From positions 62,001-126,000 of the forward strand of contig NZ_BAAAXG010000029.1 in NCBI RefSeq assembly GCF_039535475.1: a stretch of 64,000 bases of DNA, in the 5' to 3' direction. Below, piece after piece: positions 17,252-27,502 of this stretch. Position 1 is the stretch's first letter. Every line of letters begins with the position of its first letter. This DNA comes from Streptomyces showdoensis (GTDB taxonomy: Bacteria; Actinomycetota; Actinomycetes; Streptomycetales; Streptomycetaceae). The translations under genes were made by a program, and so were the position numbers. The notes under the pieces were generated by a model. That model was not told the origin of the DNA. It saw nothing but the letters and a program-made list of their open reading frames with translations, and ran no database searches.

Positions 17252-19423
17252 ATGGGCGCCGAACGTGACGCGAGCGCCGGTCGGGGTCCCACGCAGGTGA
17301 CGCGGCGGGCGGTGCGCACGACCGCTGCCGCCTGCGCCGGCTTCTTCCTCTGCCTGTACGGGTGGGACCGGCCGGTGGCGGCGACCTACGCCCTGTTCAC
17401 CGCGGTGTCGATGGCCGCCCTGTCGCACATCCCCGGCACCGGCCGGCAGCGGGCGGGCGTCCTGGTCCGGGTGGCGCCGCTGACCGCTCTGCTGGTGGTG
17501 GCCGGCACCTGTCTCGCCGTGCGGACCTGGACCGCGGTGGTCGGCATGCTGGCCATCGGCTTCCTGCTGGCCTTCGCGGCCGTGGCCGGCCCCAGGGCCG
17601 CCGGGGCCGCCCCCGGCCTGCAACTCCTCTACATCCTGCCGAGCTTCCCGCCGTTCGCGCCCGACACGCTCGGGGAGCGGCTTGTGGGCACCGGCCTCGG
17701 GCTGACCCTGCTGGTGCTGGCCGAGGCGTTCCTGCTGCCCGAGCCCCGGGGGACCCCGTACCGGCGCCTGACCGCCACCGCCGCGAGCACGGCGGCACAC
17801 TGCGTCACGGAGCTGGACCACTCCCCCTACGCGCTCTCCTCGTCCTCCACGGCGGCCGCCCGTGCGGCCGGCCAGTCGCTGCGGCCGTCCCGGACCGACC
17901 CTGCGGAGCGGCCGGCGGGCCCGGGCCTGCGGGACCGCGCCCTCGCCCACGCGGGGCTGGCCTCACGGACCCTGCTCGCCCGGCTGGCGGACCTGCCGCC
18001 TCCGCCGCCCGGGCGGCCGCCGACCGGTCAGCGGACCGAGGTGCTGACCGCCGTCTGCGCCGCCGCGACCGAGACCGCGGAGCTCCTCACCGGCCCGCCC
18101 GCGGGCCCGGGGGCGAGCGCGGGCCCGGGGGCGGCCCGGGGTGCGGCCGATGAGCTGCGCCGGGTACGGGACGAGCTCGCGGCGGCCGACGACCAGCCGA
18201 CCGTTGCCGCTCAGGGCCGGCGGCGGGCGGCACTGCTGGAGCTGGCGGACGCTGCCGCGGCGCTGTGCACGGCCGCCGAACTGGCCGTGTTCGGACGACG
18301 GGCCCGGCCGCCGACGGGCCGGGAACCGGGCCGGTTCTGGTACGCGGGCCGGCGGGCGCCACGGCTGTGGTGGCACCGGCTCGCGGCCCACGCCCGGCCC
18401 CGCTCGGTCTACTTCCAGAACGCCGTGCGACTGGGCCTGGCGCTCGGCGCCGCCCGCACCGTGGCCGGGGTGGAATCCCTGCCGCACGGCTTCTGGGCCA
18501 TGCTGGCCGTCCTCTCGCTGACCCGCACCACGGCGTCCCAGACCGGGGCGACGGTCCGTGCGGCGCTGACGGGCACCCTGATCGGCGCCCTGGTGACGGC
18601 TGCGGTGCTCGCGCTGGTCGGCGGGCACACGACCGTCTACGCGGTGGCCCTTCCCCTGGTCATGCTCCTCGCGTTCCGGATCGGGCCGGTGCGCGGGGTG
18701 GGCTGGGCCCAGGGGATGTTCACCCTGGTGGTGGCCTTCGTCTTCGCGCAGCTGGCGCCGGCGACGTGGAGGCTGGCCGGCATCCGGATCCTGGACGTGC
18801 TGGTCGGCAGCCTGCTGGGCGTCCTCTTCGGGCTCCTCGCCTGGCCGCGCGGGGCCCAGCGGGAGCTGCCCAGGGCTGTCGGCACGCTCCTGACCCGGGC
18901 GGCGGCGACCGTCGAGGAGACCTCGGCCGCGGTGGCGGCGGGCGGACGGGGGCGGGTGCCCGAGGACCGGGAGCTGCAACTCGCCCTCTCCCTCGCGGAG
19001 TCGGCGTACGCGGAACGCCAGAGCGAGCCGCGTGACGACGCCGGAACCGCACCGGACTGGCAGGCGCTCATGATCATCGGCCACCACGTACTGTGGGGCT
19101 CCCGCCGGCTCCTGACCCGCGGCGGCCCGGGCCCCGACCCGCCCCAGCGCACCCGGCTCCACGCCCGCGCCGAGGAGGTCGCCGCCCTCCTGCGCGCCAC
19201 CGCCGCCGAGACGTCCGACCGGCGCGGCGCCCCCCGTGCGGGCGCGGGAGCGGCCGGTTCCCCCGCCGGGACCTCGGACACGCCCGTGGGGACACCGCCG
19301 GCCGCGCCGGCCCCCGACCCTGCGACGGAATCCGCCCCGGCACGCTATTTCGCCGCGCTGACCTGGCTGGACGCGCTCGACGCGGACGTGGCGCGGATGA
19401 CGGCGCGGGCTGATCCGGCCTGA
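17252..19423 (+). CDS. FUSC-family integral membrane protein
   Basis: A 723-aa protein with two blocks of membrane helices: residues about 17-170 (several hydrophobic spans ending before LPEP) and about 405-545 (NAVRLGLALG... to LLGVLFGLLAWP), separated and followed by charged soluble regions. This arrangement is that of the fusaric-acid-resistance-like/aromatic-acid-exporter (FUSC) family, presumed efflux proteins. No substrate can be read from the sequence. Start: ATG at 17252 is the first that gives a normal N-terminus; its GGAGG is only one base away, so a GTG near 17297 is an alternative. It is divergent from the PTM operon, but FUSC genes are common in Streptomyces and a role in PTM export is not supported. 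Confidence 0.8.
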   Translation: MGAERDASAGRGPTQVTRRAVRTTAAACAGFFLCLYGWDRPVAATYALFTAVSMAALSHIPGTGRQRAGVLVRVAPLTALLVVAGTCLAVRTWTAVVGMLAIGFLLAFAAVAGPRAAGAAPGLQLLYILPSFPPFAPDTLGERLVGTGLGLTLLVLAEAFLLPEPRGTPYRRLTATAASTAAHCVTELDHSPYALSSSSTAAARAAGQSLRPSRTDPAERPAGPGLRDRALAHAGLASRTLLARLADLPPPPPGRPPTGQRTEVLTAVCAAATETAELLTGPPAGPGASAGPGAARGAADELRRVRDELAAADDQPTVAAQGRRRAALLELADAAAALCTAAELAVFGRRARPPTGREPGRFWYAGRRAPRLWWHRLAAHARPRSVYFQNAVRLGLALGAARTVAGVESLPHGFWAMLAVLSLTRTTASQTGATVRAALTGTLIGALVTAAVLALVGGHTTVYAVALPLVMLLAFRIGPVRGVGWAQGMFTLVVAFVFAQLAPATWRLAGIRILDVLVGSLLGVLFGLLAWPRGAQRELPRAVGTLLTRAAATVEETSAAVAAGGRGRVPEDRELQLALSLAESAYAERQSEPRDDAGTAPDWQALMIIGHHVLWGSRRLLTRGGPGPDPPQRTRLHARAEEVAALLRATAAETSDRRGAPRAGAGAAGSPAGTSDTPVGTPPAAPAPDPATESAPARYFAALTWLDALDADVARMTARADPA

Positions 19424-19458
19424 TCCGAAAGACAGGGCCTCGCCGCGTGGCATGCGAG

Positions 19459-19487
19459 CGTGCCCGCCCTCGGAGAGGGCGGGCACG
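19459..19487. terminator. Bidirectional hairpin terminator
   Basis: A 13-bp perfect stem (CGTGCCCGCCCTC paired with GAGGGCGGGCACG) with a 3-base loop lies between the convergent FUSC and I36-like genes. No U-tract follows, which is usual in Streptomyces. Confidence 0.75.
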
Positions 19488-19505
19488 GGGATCGGAAGCG
19501 GTCGG

Positions 19506-20060
19506 TCAGCAGGGACGGATGTGGTAGACGGGCGTCCAGGACGCGGTGCCCGTGCCCTTGGCCACGTGGGACCAGCGCTCGCTGCCGTCGCTGTTGTAGA
19601 AGCGGGCGCGGGTGCCGGGGGTCTGGTTGTTGTTGAAGGTTCCGTCGCCGATGCCGTCGAAGTCGTAGTAGCCACAACGGTAGTAGTCGTAGTTCACGCC
19701 GCGCCCGTCCGTGATGCACAGGTGCCCGTCGTTACAGGCCCGGGGGGCGTTCGGGGCGGCCAGGTCGCGTGCTTCGGCCTGTCCGGGCGCGGGAACGGTG
19801 ACGGTGCCGCCGGGGACGGCCAGGGTGTTCGCCGAGGTCTGGCGGGCCTGCGGGTTCCGGGCGACGACGGCGGCGACCCGTTCCCGGAGCTGCGCGGCCT
19901 GCCGGTCGGTGAGGCCGGCGGCCCGTACCTGCTCGGAGTAGGTCTGCTGGTCGTTCGGGGCGATGGGGGGCGCGGCGTGGGCGGACAGCGCGGGGCCTGC
20001 GATCAGGGCCGCGGCGGCCGCCAGAAGTCCTGCGGAACGGCGGAGCGGAACACGCTTCAA
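19506..20060 (-). CDS. Secreted peptidase-inhibitor I36-like protein
   Basis: A 184-aa exported protein. The TTG start (MKRVPLRRSAG...) gives a textbook Sec signal peptide ending ALSAHAA, and GGGAGAAG sits 3-10 bases upstream; longer starts would bury the signal. The C-terminal third has the Cys/Tyr/Asn-rich pattern CNDGHLCI...YYRCGYYDFDGIGDG and ARFYNSDGSE, as in peptidase inhibitor family I36 (SMPI-like, crystallin-type Greek key). A disulfide-stabilised secreted protein is likely; inhibitory activity is a family inference only. Confidence 0.75.
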   Translation of the reverse strand: MKRVPLRRSAGLLAAAAALIAGPALSAHAAPPIAPNDQQTYSEQVRAAGLTDRQAAQLRERVAAVVARNPQARQTSANTLAVPGGTVTVPAPGQAEARDLAAPNAPRACNDGHLCITDGRGVNYDYYRCGYYDFDGIGDGTFNNNQTPGTRARFYNSDGSERWSHVAKGTGTASWTPVYHIRPC

Positions 20061-20244
20061 CGTCTTCTCCCAAGGTCGGCTGTGCCCCTCGTCCGAGGAG
20101 CGAGGCCACCCTTTCCACCCCGGCGTCCCTTCAATGACCCCTGGCGAGGGCACGCCACACGGGACACGAACGTCACCGGCGCACGCGCCGTCCGAGCGAC
20201 CCGACGACACCTCGTCAGGCCGCCCTCGCACTACCGCACCAGCC

Positions 20245-20859
20245 TCATCGTGCGGCTGTCGGAGCGGGCGGGGCCGAACCGGGGGGCGGGGCCTGGCAGG
20301 GAAGGGTGACGGTGACGATGATTCCGCCGTCCTTGCCGGCCCTCGTCTCGCTCCTGACCGAAACGGTGTAGGGATCGGAGCGGTCGTGGGCGGCCTCGAA
20401 GTCCCCGCTGGACTCGTCGGACGCGTCGGCCGAACCGAACTCGCCCGGGGCGATCTCGAATCCCTCGCCCGCGAGCTTCTCCAGGAGTGCCCGAAGGCTC
20501 CCGGGGCGCCGGTCGTCCGTGACCTTCAACTGGACGGGCGACACGAGCCGGTACGGCTCACCGGCGTCGGCTATGCCGGTCCCCCGCCCCGGGCACCTGT
20601 AGTAGGCGATGGGGAGGACCCATGGATTCAGCTCCAGACCCGTCAGTCGGCGCACGTGCTCCTGGACCCGCCCCGCCCGGGTCAGCGCCGCATCCCGCGA
20701 CTCGACCCGCACCGGCTCACTCGGCGCTCCCGATCCCCCGCCCCCAAGCCCCACGAGCGAGCACCCACCGAGCACCAGGCCACCCGACACCACCAGCACG
20801 GCCGCCCGGACCGCCCGCGAGCCTGTCTCGTACGAAACGGTCGTCGATCTCTTGAACAA
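20245..20859 (-). CDS. Putative lipoprotein of unknown function
   Basis: About 204 residues with a lipobox LVLGGC near residue 32, so probably anchored outside the membrane by a lipidated cysteine. The mature part follows a Gly/Ser linker and shows no family I can name; it has a single CPG and a late LPC cysteine. The start chosen is TTG at 20859 with GGGGGAG about 9 bases upstream, which gives a basic N-terminus before the hydrophobic stretch. It lies between two other minus-strand genes of unrelated type. Confidence 0.7.
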   Translation of the reverse strand: MFKRSTTVSYETGSRAVRAAVLVVSGGLVLGGCSLVGLGGGGSGAPSEPVRVESRDAALTRAGRVQEHVRRLTGLELNPWVLPIAYYRCPGRGTGIADAGEPYRLVSPVQLKVTDDRRPGSLRALLEKLAGEGFEIAPGEFGSADASDESSGDFEAAHDRSDPYTVSVRSETRAGKDGGIIVTVTLPCQAPPPGSAPPAPTAAR

Positions 20860-20949
20860 GTGCGCTACTCCCCCACCAACACGTGCGTGTTCGGCCGTCC
20901 GGATGCTAGACACCACCGGACGGGCTCCGCACGTGATTATGGCGATGGC

Positions 20950-21354
20950 TCAGCCCGCTTCGAGTGCCGCCCGCAACGCCTCCTCCGTGGGGGCGATGAC
21001 CACCGCGTCCCCCTGGAGCTCGGCAGGAAGGTGGCGACGGTCGTTCTCGTGGAAGATCGCCGTCCTGCCGTCCTGGGGAACGATCGAGGCTCCCAGGGCT
21101 GCCGCCAGACGGGCGAGCACGCCGAACATCGCGCCACGGGCGAAGTGCGTCGCCGTCACGCAGTCCATCCCGCCGTCGCCGTGACGCTCGTGGTAGAGGT
21201 CCGCCTCGCCCCCGTCCTCCGCGCGGAGCTGGGAGAAGCCCTCCTCCGGGCCGCCCACCACGACGTACGGCTCCGTCGCACGCCGGAAGCGTTCGGCGTC
21301 CAAGGCGGCGACCTCGCCGTCCACGAAGCGGAGCAGGAAGATGCTGTAACTCAC
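20950..21354 (-). CDS. Hypothetical protein, 134 aa
   Basis: A soluble 134-aa protein beginning MSYSIFLLRFVDGEVAALD from a GTG start. It has mixed alpha/beta composition, no signal peptide and no membrane segment. I do not recognise a family. The coding bias is convincing and the gene is not overlapped by a better candidate. Confidence 0.65.
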   Translation of the reverse strand: MSYSIFLLRFVDGEVAALDAERFRRATEPYVVVGGPEEGFSQLRAEDGGEADLYHERHGDGGMDCVTATHFARGAMFGVLARLAAALGASIVPQDGRTAIFHENDRRHLPAELQGDAVVIAPTEEALRAALEAG

Positions 21355-21453
21355 GGGGACACCCTGTCATCGTCATGATCCACCGGACAGGGACGCACCC
21401 CGTAGCGTCATGCCGAGCGGGTCCGGTTCCGTCCGTACACCTTGGAGGCTGTG

Positions 21454-22521
21454 ATGCGGGCAGGTGTCGTGGTCAGCGCGCAGCCCGGCGTGGAGGACCT
21501 CGCCGCACGGGCCGAGGAGTTGGGGCTGCACAGCTTCTGGGTCAACGACACGCCGATGGTCCACGGCGATCCGTTCGTCGCCTTGGGCCTGTGCGCGAAG
21601 GCCACCAGTCGCATCAGGCTCGGCATCGGCGTGACCTCGCCGGCGTTGCGTTCGGCCCCGGCCGCCGCGAGCGGGCTCGCCAGTCTCAACGCCCTCGCAC
21701 CGGGCCGGATCGTCTGCGGCGTCGGCACCGGGAACACCGCCCGGCGCACCCTGGGCATGCGGCCGACCACGACGGCGAGGCTGGAGCACTTCGTCGCCGC
21801 GCTGCCGGACCTGTGCGCCGGACGCCCGACCGAGTACCGCGAGGGCGACCGGGTGCGCGAGATCCGCTTCCTGCACGGCGGGGCGCACGTGAACACCGCC
21901 GACCCGATCGAGTTCGTCGTGGCCGCGCTGCTCGGACCGAAGGCCGCCGCCGTCGCGGGCCGCCGCGGCACCGGGCTCGTCTCCTTCGGCCTGCTCGACC
22001 CCGCCGCCTGGCACGCGCTGCACGAGGCCCGCCGCCGCGCCGCCCGCGCCGCGCACCTCGAGCCCGACGCCCCCAAGGACTCGTACGCGGTCACCGCGCT
22101 CCACCTCCTCGACGAAGGCGAGGACCCCCACGGCGACGCCGCCCGGGACGCCACCGGACACCTGGTCCTGTCGCTGCTGGCCTTCGCCGCCGACACCGTC
22201 GCCGAGAAACCCGCCCTGGCCGAGCAGCTCGGCCCCGAGGCGAACGAGGCGGTGCGGCGGCTCCTGGTCCGGCGCGGCACCACCGCCACCGCGCCGGACC
22301 GGCACACCCGGCTCTACCCCGGCTACCTCGGGCGGATCGCGCCGCGGGACCGGGACCTGGTGCTGCCCTCCCTGATGCGCACCCTGGCCCTGGTCGGCAC
22401 CCGCGACGACCTCCTCGACCGCATCGCCGCCCTGGAACGGGCCGGCGTCGACGAACTCCTCATCCAACCGGTGGTCGACCCGCCCGCCGAGATGGCCCGG
22501 CTCGCGCGGCTCCTCGCCTGA
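21454..22521 (+). CDS. LLM-class F420-dependent oxidoreductase
   Basis: A 355-aa (alpha/beta)8 luciferase-like monooxygenase-family enzyme that probably uses F420 or FMN. Family features are LAARAEELGLHSFWVND near the N-terminus, the RIRLGIGVTSPALRSAPAAAS region, GRIVCGVGTGNTAR, and a C-terminal VGTRDDLLDRIAALERAGVDELLIQ. ATG at 21454 lies 5 bases after GGAGG; the earlier TTG covers that site and is rejected. It is a single gene with no obvious partner, so its substrate cannot be inferred. Confidence 0.85.
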   Translation: MRAGVVVSAQPGVEDLAARAEELGLHSFWVNDTPMVHGDPFVALGLCAKATSRIRLGIGVTSPALRSAPAAASGLASLNALAPGRIVCGVGTGNTARRTLGMRPTTTARLEHFVAALPDLCAGRPTEYREGDRVREIRFLHGGAHVNTADPIEFVVAALLGPKAAAVAGRRGTGLVSFGLLDPAAWHALHEARRRAARAAHLEPDAPKDSYAVTALHLLDEGEDPHGDAARDATGHLVLSLLAFAADTVAEKPALAEQLGPEANEAVRRLLVRRGTTATAPDRHTRLYPGYLGRIAPRDRDLVLPSLMRTLALVGTRDDLLDRIAALERAGVDELLIQPVVDPPAEMARLARLLA

Positions 22522-22690
22522 GCGAGGCCGTCTCCGTATCCGTCTCCGTATCCGGCCACTGCTCCGCATGCCGGAAGCGCACACCGCGGCTAGTGTCAAG
22601 GAGCACTCCGAGCTGCCGTGAGGGCGTTCCGCTCGCGACGGCACGGTCGTGTGCGCGCCGGTCCCAGGGGCAAGAAGGAGCGTGGTCGGT

Positions 22691-23203
22691 GTGTCTCGGA
22701 ACCGTCGGCTGATCCTGAGTCCGCCGTCCACTGTCTGGGGCCTGCTGTCGGCCGGGCATCGCTACGGGGAATGGGTCACCGGGACCCAGCAGGTCGTCTC
22801 CACGGACCCCCACTGGCCGGACGTGGGTGCCCGCCTGCAGGTCCGGGTCGGCGTCGGTCCCCTCGTGCTCGACGACACGTGCGTCGTCCGCATCTGCGAG
22901 CCGCAGCGTCGTCTGGAGCTGGAGGCGAAGGCGGGCCCCTTCGGCGCGGCGCGCATCGCCATGAAGCTGATCCCCTGGGCCGAGAGCACCCTCTTCGTCC
23001 TCGACTGGCACCCCCTGCGGGGACCCGGCACCCGCATGCACGGGTTCCCGGTGGACTACGTGGTCTCGATCCGCAACGGCATGATGCTCACGAAGCTGGC
23101 CCGGATCGCGGTGAGCGAGCAGCGCGCCGGCACCGGCAATGGCACCGGCACCGGCACGCACGCTGACGACGGCGCCGCGCCAGGGGGAACGCGCAGCCGT
23201 TGA
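22691..23203 (+). CDS. SRPBCC-family (polyketide cyclase-like) protein
   Basis: A 170-aa protein with the START/SRPBCC pattern: an opening SPPSTVWGLLSAGHRYGEWVTGT, a middle strand-rich part (DTCVVRICEPQRRLELEAKAGP), and a final helix (IRNGMMLTKLARIAV). The family binds hydrophobic ligands in a deep pocket. GTG at 22691 with AAGGAG 10 bases upstream is preferred over GTG at 22682, which is too close. The C-terminus is a low-complexity Thr/Gly tail from a short GGCACC repeat. Confidence 0.7.
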   Translation: MSRNRRLILSPPSTVWGLLSAGHRYGEWVTGTQQVVSTDPHWPDVGARLQVRVGVGPLVLDDTCVVRICEPQRRLELEAKAGPFGAARIAMKLIPWAESTLFVLDWHPLRGPGTRMHGFPVDYVVSIRNGMMLTKLARIAVSEQRAGTGNGTGTGTHADDGAAPGGTRSR

Positions 23204-23313
23204 GTTTCGCGAGCCAGGCGGTTCCCCGCGCCGACCCCGCTCGCGGCAGTGTGCCGGGCTCCCCCGTGTGTCACCCATCCACCCGGCGTCGAATTAATCT
23301 AAATTGCCCGTTT

Positions 23314-24921
23314 ATGCGAGGAAATGGAATCAGCCGTCGATCGATTCTCAAGGCCATCCCCGTCGTCCTCTCGGCGGCGCCGGGCGGGCTTCTGGCCGGG
23401 CGGAGCGCGGTGGCGGCGCCCACGGCGTTTCCGCAGCCCGTCGTGGTGACCTCCCGGTCGGTGCCCGGCCGGCCCGCGCCGGTGGTCGACCAGGTCCTCG
23501 ACGTCCGGTTCACGGACATCTCCGTCCCGGGCTACGGCCCCGTGTCCACGCGCACGTACAACGGCGCGCTTCCGGGGCCGACCCTGCGCGTACGCGCCGG
23601 GGACACGCTCCGGCTGACGCACGTCAACGGCCTGCCGCCCAACCCTCCGCACATCCGCGACTCCCACGCGCCGCACCACCCCAACAGCTTCAACCTGCAC
23701 ACCCACGGAATGCACGTCTCCCCGTCCGGCGACGCCGACAACGTCCTGCGCGAGTTCGCCCCGCGCAGCGACGACGAGGTCGCCGCGGGTGCCGCCGAGC
23801 CGCGGTACGTCACGACCATCGACGTGCCGGCCGACCACCCGGCCGGAACCTACTGGTACCACCCCCACCTGCACGGATCCACGGCCGAACAGATCGTGGG
23901 GGGCATGGCCGGGGTGATCGTCGTCGAGGGCGACGTCGACGACGTCCCGGAGATCAGGGCCGCCGCCGACGTCGTCGTCTGCATCAACGAGTTGAAGATC
24001 AAGGACGGCAAGGTCCCCGCCTTCACCTCGGGCCGCTGGGTGAGCGGCATTCCGTCCACCTTCACCGTCAACGGCACCGTCAACCCGACCATCACGCTGC
24101 GGCCCGGGGAGGTCCAGCGATGGCGGCTGGTCGCCGCGACCGCGTTCACCTCCCTCCGGCTCGCGATCACCGGGGACGGCGGCAGCACCCTGCTGATGCA
24201 CCAGATCGCCCAGGACGGCATCACCTTCGCGAAACCGGTCGCCCTGACCGAGGTGGGCATGGTCATGGGCAACCGCGCCGACGTCCTCGTCCGGGGCGAC
24301 ACGCCCGGCACCTACACGCTGAAGTCGGCGGGGGCGTCCGCCCCGCTCATGACGGTCCAGGTGACGGAAACACCCGTCGAACCGCCGATGGAGCTGCCGG
24401 CCTCGCTCCCGCCGGGAAGGCCGTTCCTGCACGAGGAGGACATCACCCTGCCGGGCACGGACCGCGAGGTCGTCTTCCACGCCGACTCCGGCGTCTTCAC
24501 CGGGGACTTCCCGAACGCGTACCGGATGCTGGGCACCCAGGCCACCCCCGCGGCCGATCCCTCGGGTGACCTGTCACACGACCCGGCCTACGGGCTGTTC
24601 GACCCCGGCTACACCAACCACACCCTGCGCCTGGGCACGGTCGAACGCTGGACCGTCCGCAGCGACGAGAGCCTGCCGGCGCTCAACCACCCCTTCCACC
24701 TGCACACGAACCAGGTCCTCCTCACCCACCGGAACGGCACGCGGCTCGACCCTCCGGTCTGGCACGACACCATCGGCATCCCCGGCGGCGCACCCGGCCA
24801 GTCCGTCACCTTCCTCGTCCGGTACGAGGACTTCACCGGCCGCGCCGCCGCCCACTGCCACCAGCTCCACCACGAAGACCTCGGCATGATGCAGACCGTC
24901 GACTACGTCGCGGGGGGATGA
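23314..24921 (+). CDS. Tat-exported multicopper oxidase
   Basis: A 535-aa laccase-like oxidase. The N-terminus carries SRRSILK followed by a hydrophobic stretch, a twin-arginine signal. All four copper motifs are present: NLHTHGMH and YWYHPHLHGS in the first domain, LNHPFHLHTNQ and AHCHQLHHEDLGMM in the last, so trinuclear and type 1 copper sites look intact. Together with the metal ATPase 54 bases downstream it forms a copper-handling pair, probably oxidising Cu(I) outside the cell. The start is uncertain: ATG at 23314 gives the best signal peptide but has no clear ribosome site, and it follows an AT-rich stretch. Confidence 0.85.
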   Translation: MRGNGISRRSILKAIPVVLSAAPGGLLAGRSAVAAPTAFPQPVVVTSRSVPGRPAPVVDQVLDVRFTDISVPGYGPVSTRTYNGALPGPTLRVRAGDTLRLTHVNGLPPNPPHIRDSHAPHHPNSFNLHTHGMHVSPSGDADNVLREFAPRSDDEVAAGAAEPRYVTTIDVPADHPAGTYWYHPHLHGSTAEQIVGGMAGVIVVEGDVDDVPEIRAAADVVVCINELKIKDGKVPAFTSGRWVSGIPSTFTVNGTVNPTITLRPGEVQRWRLVAATAFTSLRLAITGDGGSTLLMHQIAQDGITFAKPVALTEVGMVMGNRADVLVRGDTPGTYTLKSAGASAPLMTVQVTETPVEPPMELPASLPPGRPFLHEEDITLPGTDREVVFHADSGVFTGDFPNAYRMLGTQATPAADPSGDLSHDPAYGLFDPGYTNHTLRLGTVERWTVRSDESLPALNHPFHLHTNQVLLTHRNGTRLDPPVWHDTIGIPGGAPGQSVTFLVRYEDFTGRAAAHCHQLHHEDLGMMQTVDYVAGG

Positions 24922-24975
24922 CCTCGCGGCGGGCGCCGGGACGTGGAGCGAGCGGGGGACGAGGAAGGGCGGAGC

Positions 24976-27393
24976 GTGGGCGGACGGGTGTCAGGTGACC
25001 AGGTGGCCGAGATCGCGCTGCGGTCGTGTTCCTGCGGCGGCGAGATGGCCGGACTGGAGCGGCACCTCGCCGGCCGGCCGGGAGTGCGGTCGGTGACGAT
25101 CGACCGGACCACGGCGACCGCCCACCTCGGCTTCGACCCCGCCGTGACCGGTGCGGACCGGCTCACCCGGGACCTGGAACGGGCCGGGTACCGATGCGAC
25201 TGCGCGGCCTGTCCGGACTCGTGCTGCCAGCCGGGGCACCCCGCCGTCGGCGCGGCCGACGAACGGGACCCGCGCGCCACGGGGCCGGGCTCCCCACTCC
25301 GTACGGCCCATGCGGGCCATGATCGCTCCGCCCCGCCCGCCCCGGCCGCCCCGGCCGGGGCGCCGTCCGCACATGACGCACACGACGCACACGCCGGGCA
25401 CGCCGGGCACGCCGGGCACGGTGCGGCGGCGGTCGACGACATGCTCCGCCGGTTCGTCGTCTGTGCGGTGCTCACGATCCCGATCGTCGTGTTCTCACCG
25501 ATCGGCCACAGTCTCGGCGTCGAGGTCGAACGGCCGCTGGGGCTGCCGATGGCATGGTTCGGTCTGATCCTGGCCACGCCGGTGGTGTTCTGGGGCGGCC
25601 GACCGTTCCTGTCGTCGGCCGCGCGGTCGCTGCGCCACGGCGATGTCACGATGATGACGCTGATCTCCGTCGGCGTGCTGGTCGCCTACCTGTACTCGGT
25701 GTTCGCGACCCTCGCGGGGCAGGAGGACGTGTTCTTCGAGGCCGCGGCGATGCTGACCACGCTGAGCCTGATCGGGCACTGGCTGGAGATGCGCTCCCGG
25801 TTCGCCACCGGCCGTGCCGTGGAGGCGCTGCTCACCCTGGCGCCGCCGACCGCGCGCGTACGCCGTGGCGGCGCCGAGGCCGAGGTGGCGCTGGACCAGG
25901 TGGTCGTGGGCGACGCCGTCGTGGTGCGGCCCGGGGAGAAGGTCCCGGTGGACGGCACGGTCGGCGAAGGCGCCAGCTACGTCGACGAGTCGATGATCAC
26001 CGGTGAGCCGGTGCCCGTCGCCAAGACGGCGGGCGACCGGGTGGTGGGCGGGTCCCTCAACACCACGGGCGCGTTCACGTTCACGGCGACGGCCATCGGG
26101 GCGGACACCGCGCTGGCCCGGATCGTCCGGATGGTCCGCAACGCGCAGGCCTCCAAGGCCCCCGCTCAGCGCCTGGCCGACCGGGCCGGCCGCTACCTGG
26201 TCTTCGTGGCGCTCGGGGCGGGGCTGGTCACCTTCCTGGTGTGGAGCGTCTTCGGCAGCGACCACGGCGTCGGGTTCGCGGTGACGGCGGCCGTCTCCGC
26301 GATCGTCATCGCCTGCCCGGACGCCCTCGCCCTGGCCACTCCCACCGCGATCACCGTCGGCATCGGGCAGGGCGCCCGTGGCGGCGTGCTGTTCAAGAAC
26401 GCCACCGCTCTGGAGAACACCGCGGTCATCACGGCCGTCGTGTTCGACAAGACCGGCACGCTCACCGAGGGCAGGCCTGCCGTGACCGACGTCGTGGCCG
26501 CGCCGGGTCTGGCGGACGAGCGCGTCCTGGCGGCGGCCGCGGCGGTGGACCGGCAGTCCCAGCACCCGCTGGCCGAGGCGATCGTGGACGCGGCCGGCAC
26601 CCGCGGCCTGGCCCTCGCCCCGGCGACCGGATTCGACTCCGTGCCCGGTCACGGCGTCACGGGGCTCGTCGACGGCGTCACCGTCCTCGTCGGCAACCTG
26701 CGCCTGATGCGGCGCGAGGGCGTCGACGCCTCGGCCCTCACCGAGACCGCCGCCGCTCTGGCGGCCTCCGGCAGGACCGCGATCTACGTGGCCGCCGACG
26801 GCAAGGCGCTCGGGCTGATCGCGGTCTCCGACCCGGTCCGCGCCACGGCCCCGACCGCCGTGTCCCGCCTCCGCGAGCAGGACATCAGGACCGTCATGCT
26901 CACCGGCGACCAGCGCGGTACCGCAGAAGCAGTCGCGGCGGCCACCGGCATCGACACCGTCATCGCCGAGGTGCTCCCCGAGGACAAGGCCGCCGACATC
27001 ACCGCCCTGCAGGACGGCGGCGCCCGCGTGGCCATGGTCGGTGACGGCGTCAACGACGCCCCCGCCCTCGCCCGGTCCGACGTCGGCATCGCCATCGGCG
27101 CCGGCACCGACGTGGCCGTGGAGACCGCCGACGTCGTCCTCGTCCACGACGACCCGGCCGCCGTCTCGTACGCCGTCACCATCGCCCGCGCCACCCGCCG
27201 CAAGATCAAGCAGAACCTGTTCTGGGCCGCGATCTACAACCTGCTCGCCATCCCCGTCGCCGCGGGCGTCCTCTACCCGAGCCTGGGGATCCAGCTCCGC
27301 CCCGAGTGGGCCGCGCTCCTGATGAGCGCGTCCACCGTCATCGTCACCTTCAACGCCGTCCTGCTGCGCAGACTCCGGCCGCCGACGCACTGA
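24976..27393 (+). CDS. P1B-type copper-like transporting ATPase with a CPD membrane motif
   Basis: An 805-aa metal pump. The N-terminal HMA-like domain carries CSCGGEM, followed by a [11 protein letters not shown] cluster and a His-rich stretch ([16 protein letters not shown]). The core has DKTGTLT (phosphorylation Asp), TGEP (actuator), QHPLAEA and GDGVNDAPA. The membrane metal motif reads [10 protein letters not shown] instead of the CPC of CopA-type pumps. The position after a multicopper oxidase supports copper efflux, but the CPD change leaves metal choice open. GTG at 24976 has GAGGAAGG 7 bases upstream; GTG at 24943 is an alternative without such a site. Confidence 0.88.
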   Translation: MGGRVSGDQVAEIALRSCSCGGEMAGLERHLAGRPGVRSVTIDRTTATAHLGFDPAVTGADRLTRDLERAGYRCDCAACPDSCCQPGHPAVGAADERDPRATGPGSPLRTAHAGHDRSAPPAPAAPAGAPSAHDAHDAHAGHAGHAGHGAAAVDDMLRRFVVCAVLTIPIVVFSPIGHSLGVEVERPLGLPMAWFGLILATPVVFWGGRPFLSSAARSLRHGDVTMMTLISVGVLVAYLYSVFATLAGQEDVFFEAAAMLTTLSLIGHWLEMRSRFATGRAVEALLTLAPPTARVRRGGAEAEVALDQVVVGDAVVVRPGEKVPVDGTVGEGASYVDESMITGEPVPVAKTAGDRVVGGSLNTTGAFTFTATAIGADTALARIVRMVRNAQASKAPAQRLADRAGRYLVFVALGAGLVTFLVWSVFGSDHGVGFAVTAAVSAIVIACPDALALATPTAITVGIGQGARGGVLFKNATALENTAVITAVVFDKTGTLTEGRPAVTDVVAAPGLADERVLAAAAAVDRQSQHPLAEAIVDAAGTRGLALAPATGFDSVPGHGVTGLVDGVTVLVGNLRLMRREGVDASALTETAAALAASGRTAIYVAADGKALGLIAVSDPVRATAPTAVSRLREQDIRTVMLTGDQRGTAEAVAAATGIDTVIAEVLPEDKAADITALQDGGARVAMVGDGVNDAPALARSDVGIAIGAGTDVAVETADVVLVHDDPAAVSYAVTIARATRRKIKQNLFWAAIYNLLAIPVAAGVLYPSLGIQLRPEWAALLMSASTVIVTFNAVLLRRLRPPTH

Positions 27394-27451
27394 CTCACCG
27401 ACGACCGAGGGGCGCCGGCGAGGGCCGGAGACCCGCCGTCCCCGAACGCAC

Positions 27452-27485
27452 GGCCCGGGGCCCGCCTCTCGGCGGACACCGGGCC
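27452..27485. terminator. Hairpin between convergent ATPase and chitinase genes
   Basis: GGCCCGG pairs with CCGGGCC, with a partly paired inner stem (CCCGCC/GGCGG). It sits 59 bases after the ATPase stop and 18 bases from the chitinase stop, and may serve both. Confidence 0.5.
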
Positions 27486-27502
27486 GGTCGGCAGGGCTGG
27501 GA

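Noticed and set aside
17252..19423. FUSC protein as PTM exporter
   Set aside because: It is divergent, about 400 bases away, and FUSC genes are common in Streptomyces. Nothing in the sequence links it to the cluster.
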